From NCBI GenBank assembly GCA_025351525.1, contig JANXVV010000034.1:1-5958 (forward strand): a stretch of 5,958 nt of DNA. The letters run 5' to 3'. Within the stretch, counting starts at the first letter, position 1. Each line of letters starts with the position of its first letter. Shown piece after piece: positions 5,908 to 5,958 of this stretch. This DNA is from Humisphaera sp. GTDB taxonomy: Bacteria; Planctomycetota; Phycisphaerae; Tepidisphaerales; Tepidisphaeraceae. The notes under the pieces were generated by a model. The model was not told the DNA's origin. It ran no database searches and saw nothing but the letters and a program-made list of their open reading frames with translations. Made by a program: the position numbers and the translations under genes.

Positions 5908-5958
5908 GCCGAAGGCACGCGTTTTTCCATTAAAAGCCGAAAAACGCGTGCCTTCGGC
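5908..5958. repeat. Perfect 20-bp inverted repeat with nested hairpins, at the window edge
   Basis: The left arm (5908-5927) begins GCCGAAGGCACGCG and ends TTTTTC. The right arm (5939-5958) is its exact reverse complement, and the loop is 11 bases. The left arm also takes part in a smaller hairpin, GTGCC (5906-5910) with GGCAC (5914-5918), followed by GCG and five T. The right arm mirrors this on the other strand, as far as the window shows. The structure could serve as a back-to-back terminator or be a dispersed palindromic repeat. It lies about 50 bases upstream of the metallopeptidase start, and the repeat may continue beyond the window. Confidence 0.75.

Overview
The window looks like chromosomal DNA of a Planctomycetota bacterium, most likely near the Phycisphaerae. 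This is inferred from protein character, not from a search. The lipoprotein has the PEGA-plus-WYG layout I associate with planctomycetes, there are Thr/Gln/Pro/Ala/Arg-rich linkers of the 'TQPATRAS' and 'APATRP' kind, and menaquinone synthesis runs through the futalosine route. The gene content is ordinary housekeeping plus lineage-type hypothetical proteins. I see no insertion sequence, phage gene, CRISPR array, tRNA or rRNA.

Left part, plus strand (1-1857). A short non-coding lead with a plausible sigma-70 promoter precedes mqnE (aminodeoxyfutalosine synthase, a radical SAM enzyme). Fifteen bases after it comes a small PEGA-domain lipoprotein. The lipoprotein has its own promoter-like boxes inside the end of mqnE, placed so that its transcript would begin at or next to the ATG.

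Right part, minus strand (5856 down to 1888). Reading leftwards, the genes are a secreted HExxH metallopeptidase-like protein, guaA (GMP synthase), a 234-residue hypothetical protein, a possible 53-residue protein and a PilZ-domain protein. All face the same way with gaps of about 187, 55, 34 and 92 bases, and the run ends at a strong intrinsic terminator between the convergent lipoprotein and PilZ genes. Whether it is one transcript is unknown; the 187- and 92-base gaps leave room for internal promoters.

The genes do not form one pathway: quinone synthesis, guanine nucleotide synthesis, a possible c-di-GMP receptor, an envelope lipoprotein and an exported peptidase sit side by side. GuaA supplies GMP and hence the GTP from which c-di-GMP is made, but that link to PilZ is metabolic and not evidence of a dedicated system.

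The least explained DNA is in the spacers. The PilZ terminator can fold into two mutually exclusive hairpins. A perfect 20-bp inverted repeat, each arm holding its own small hairpin, closes the window. A 7-bp inverted repeat containing a GTAGGTAGTTCCCC motif lies ahead of the PilZ gene. I did not find a convincing previously undescribed multi-gene system.
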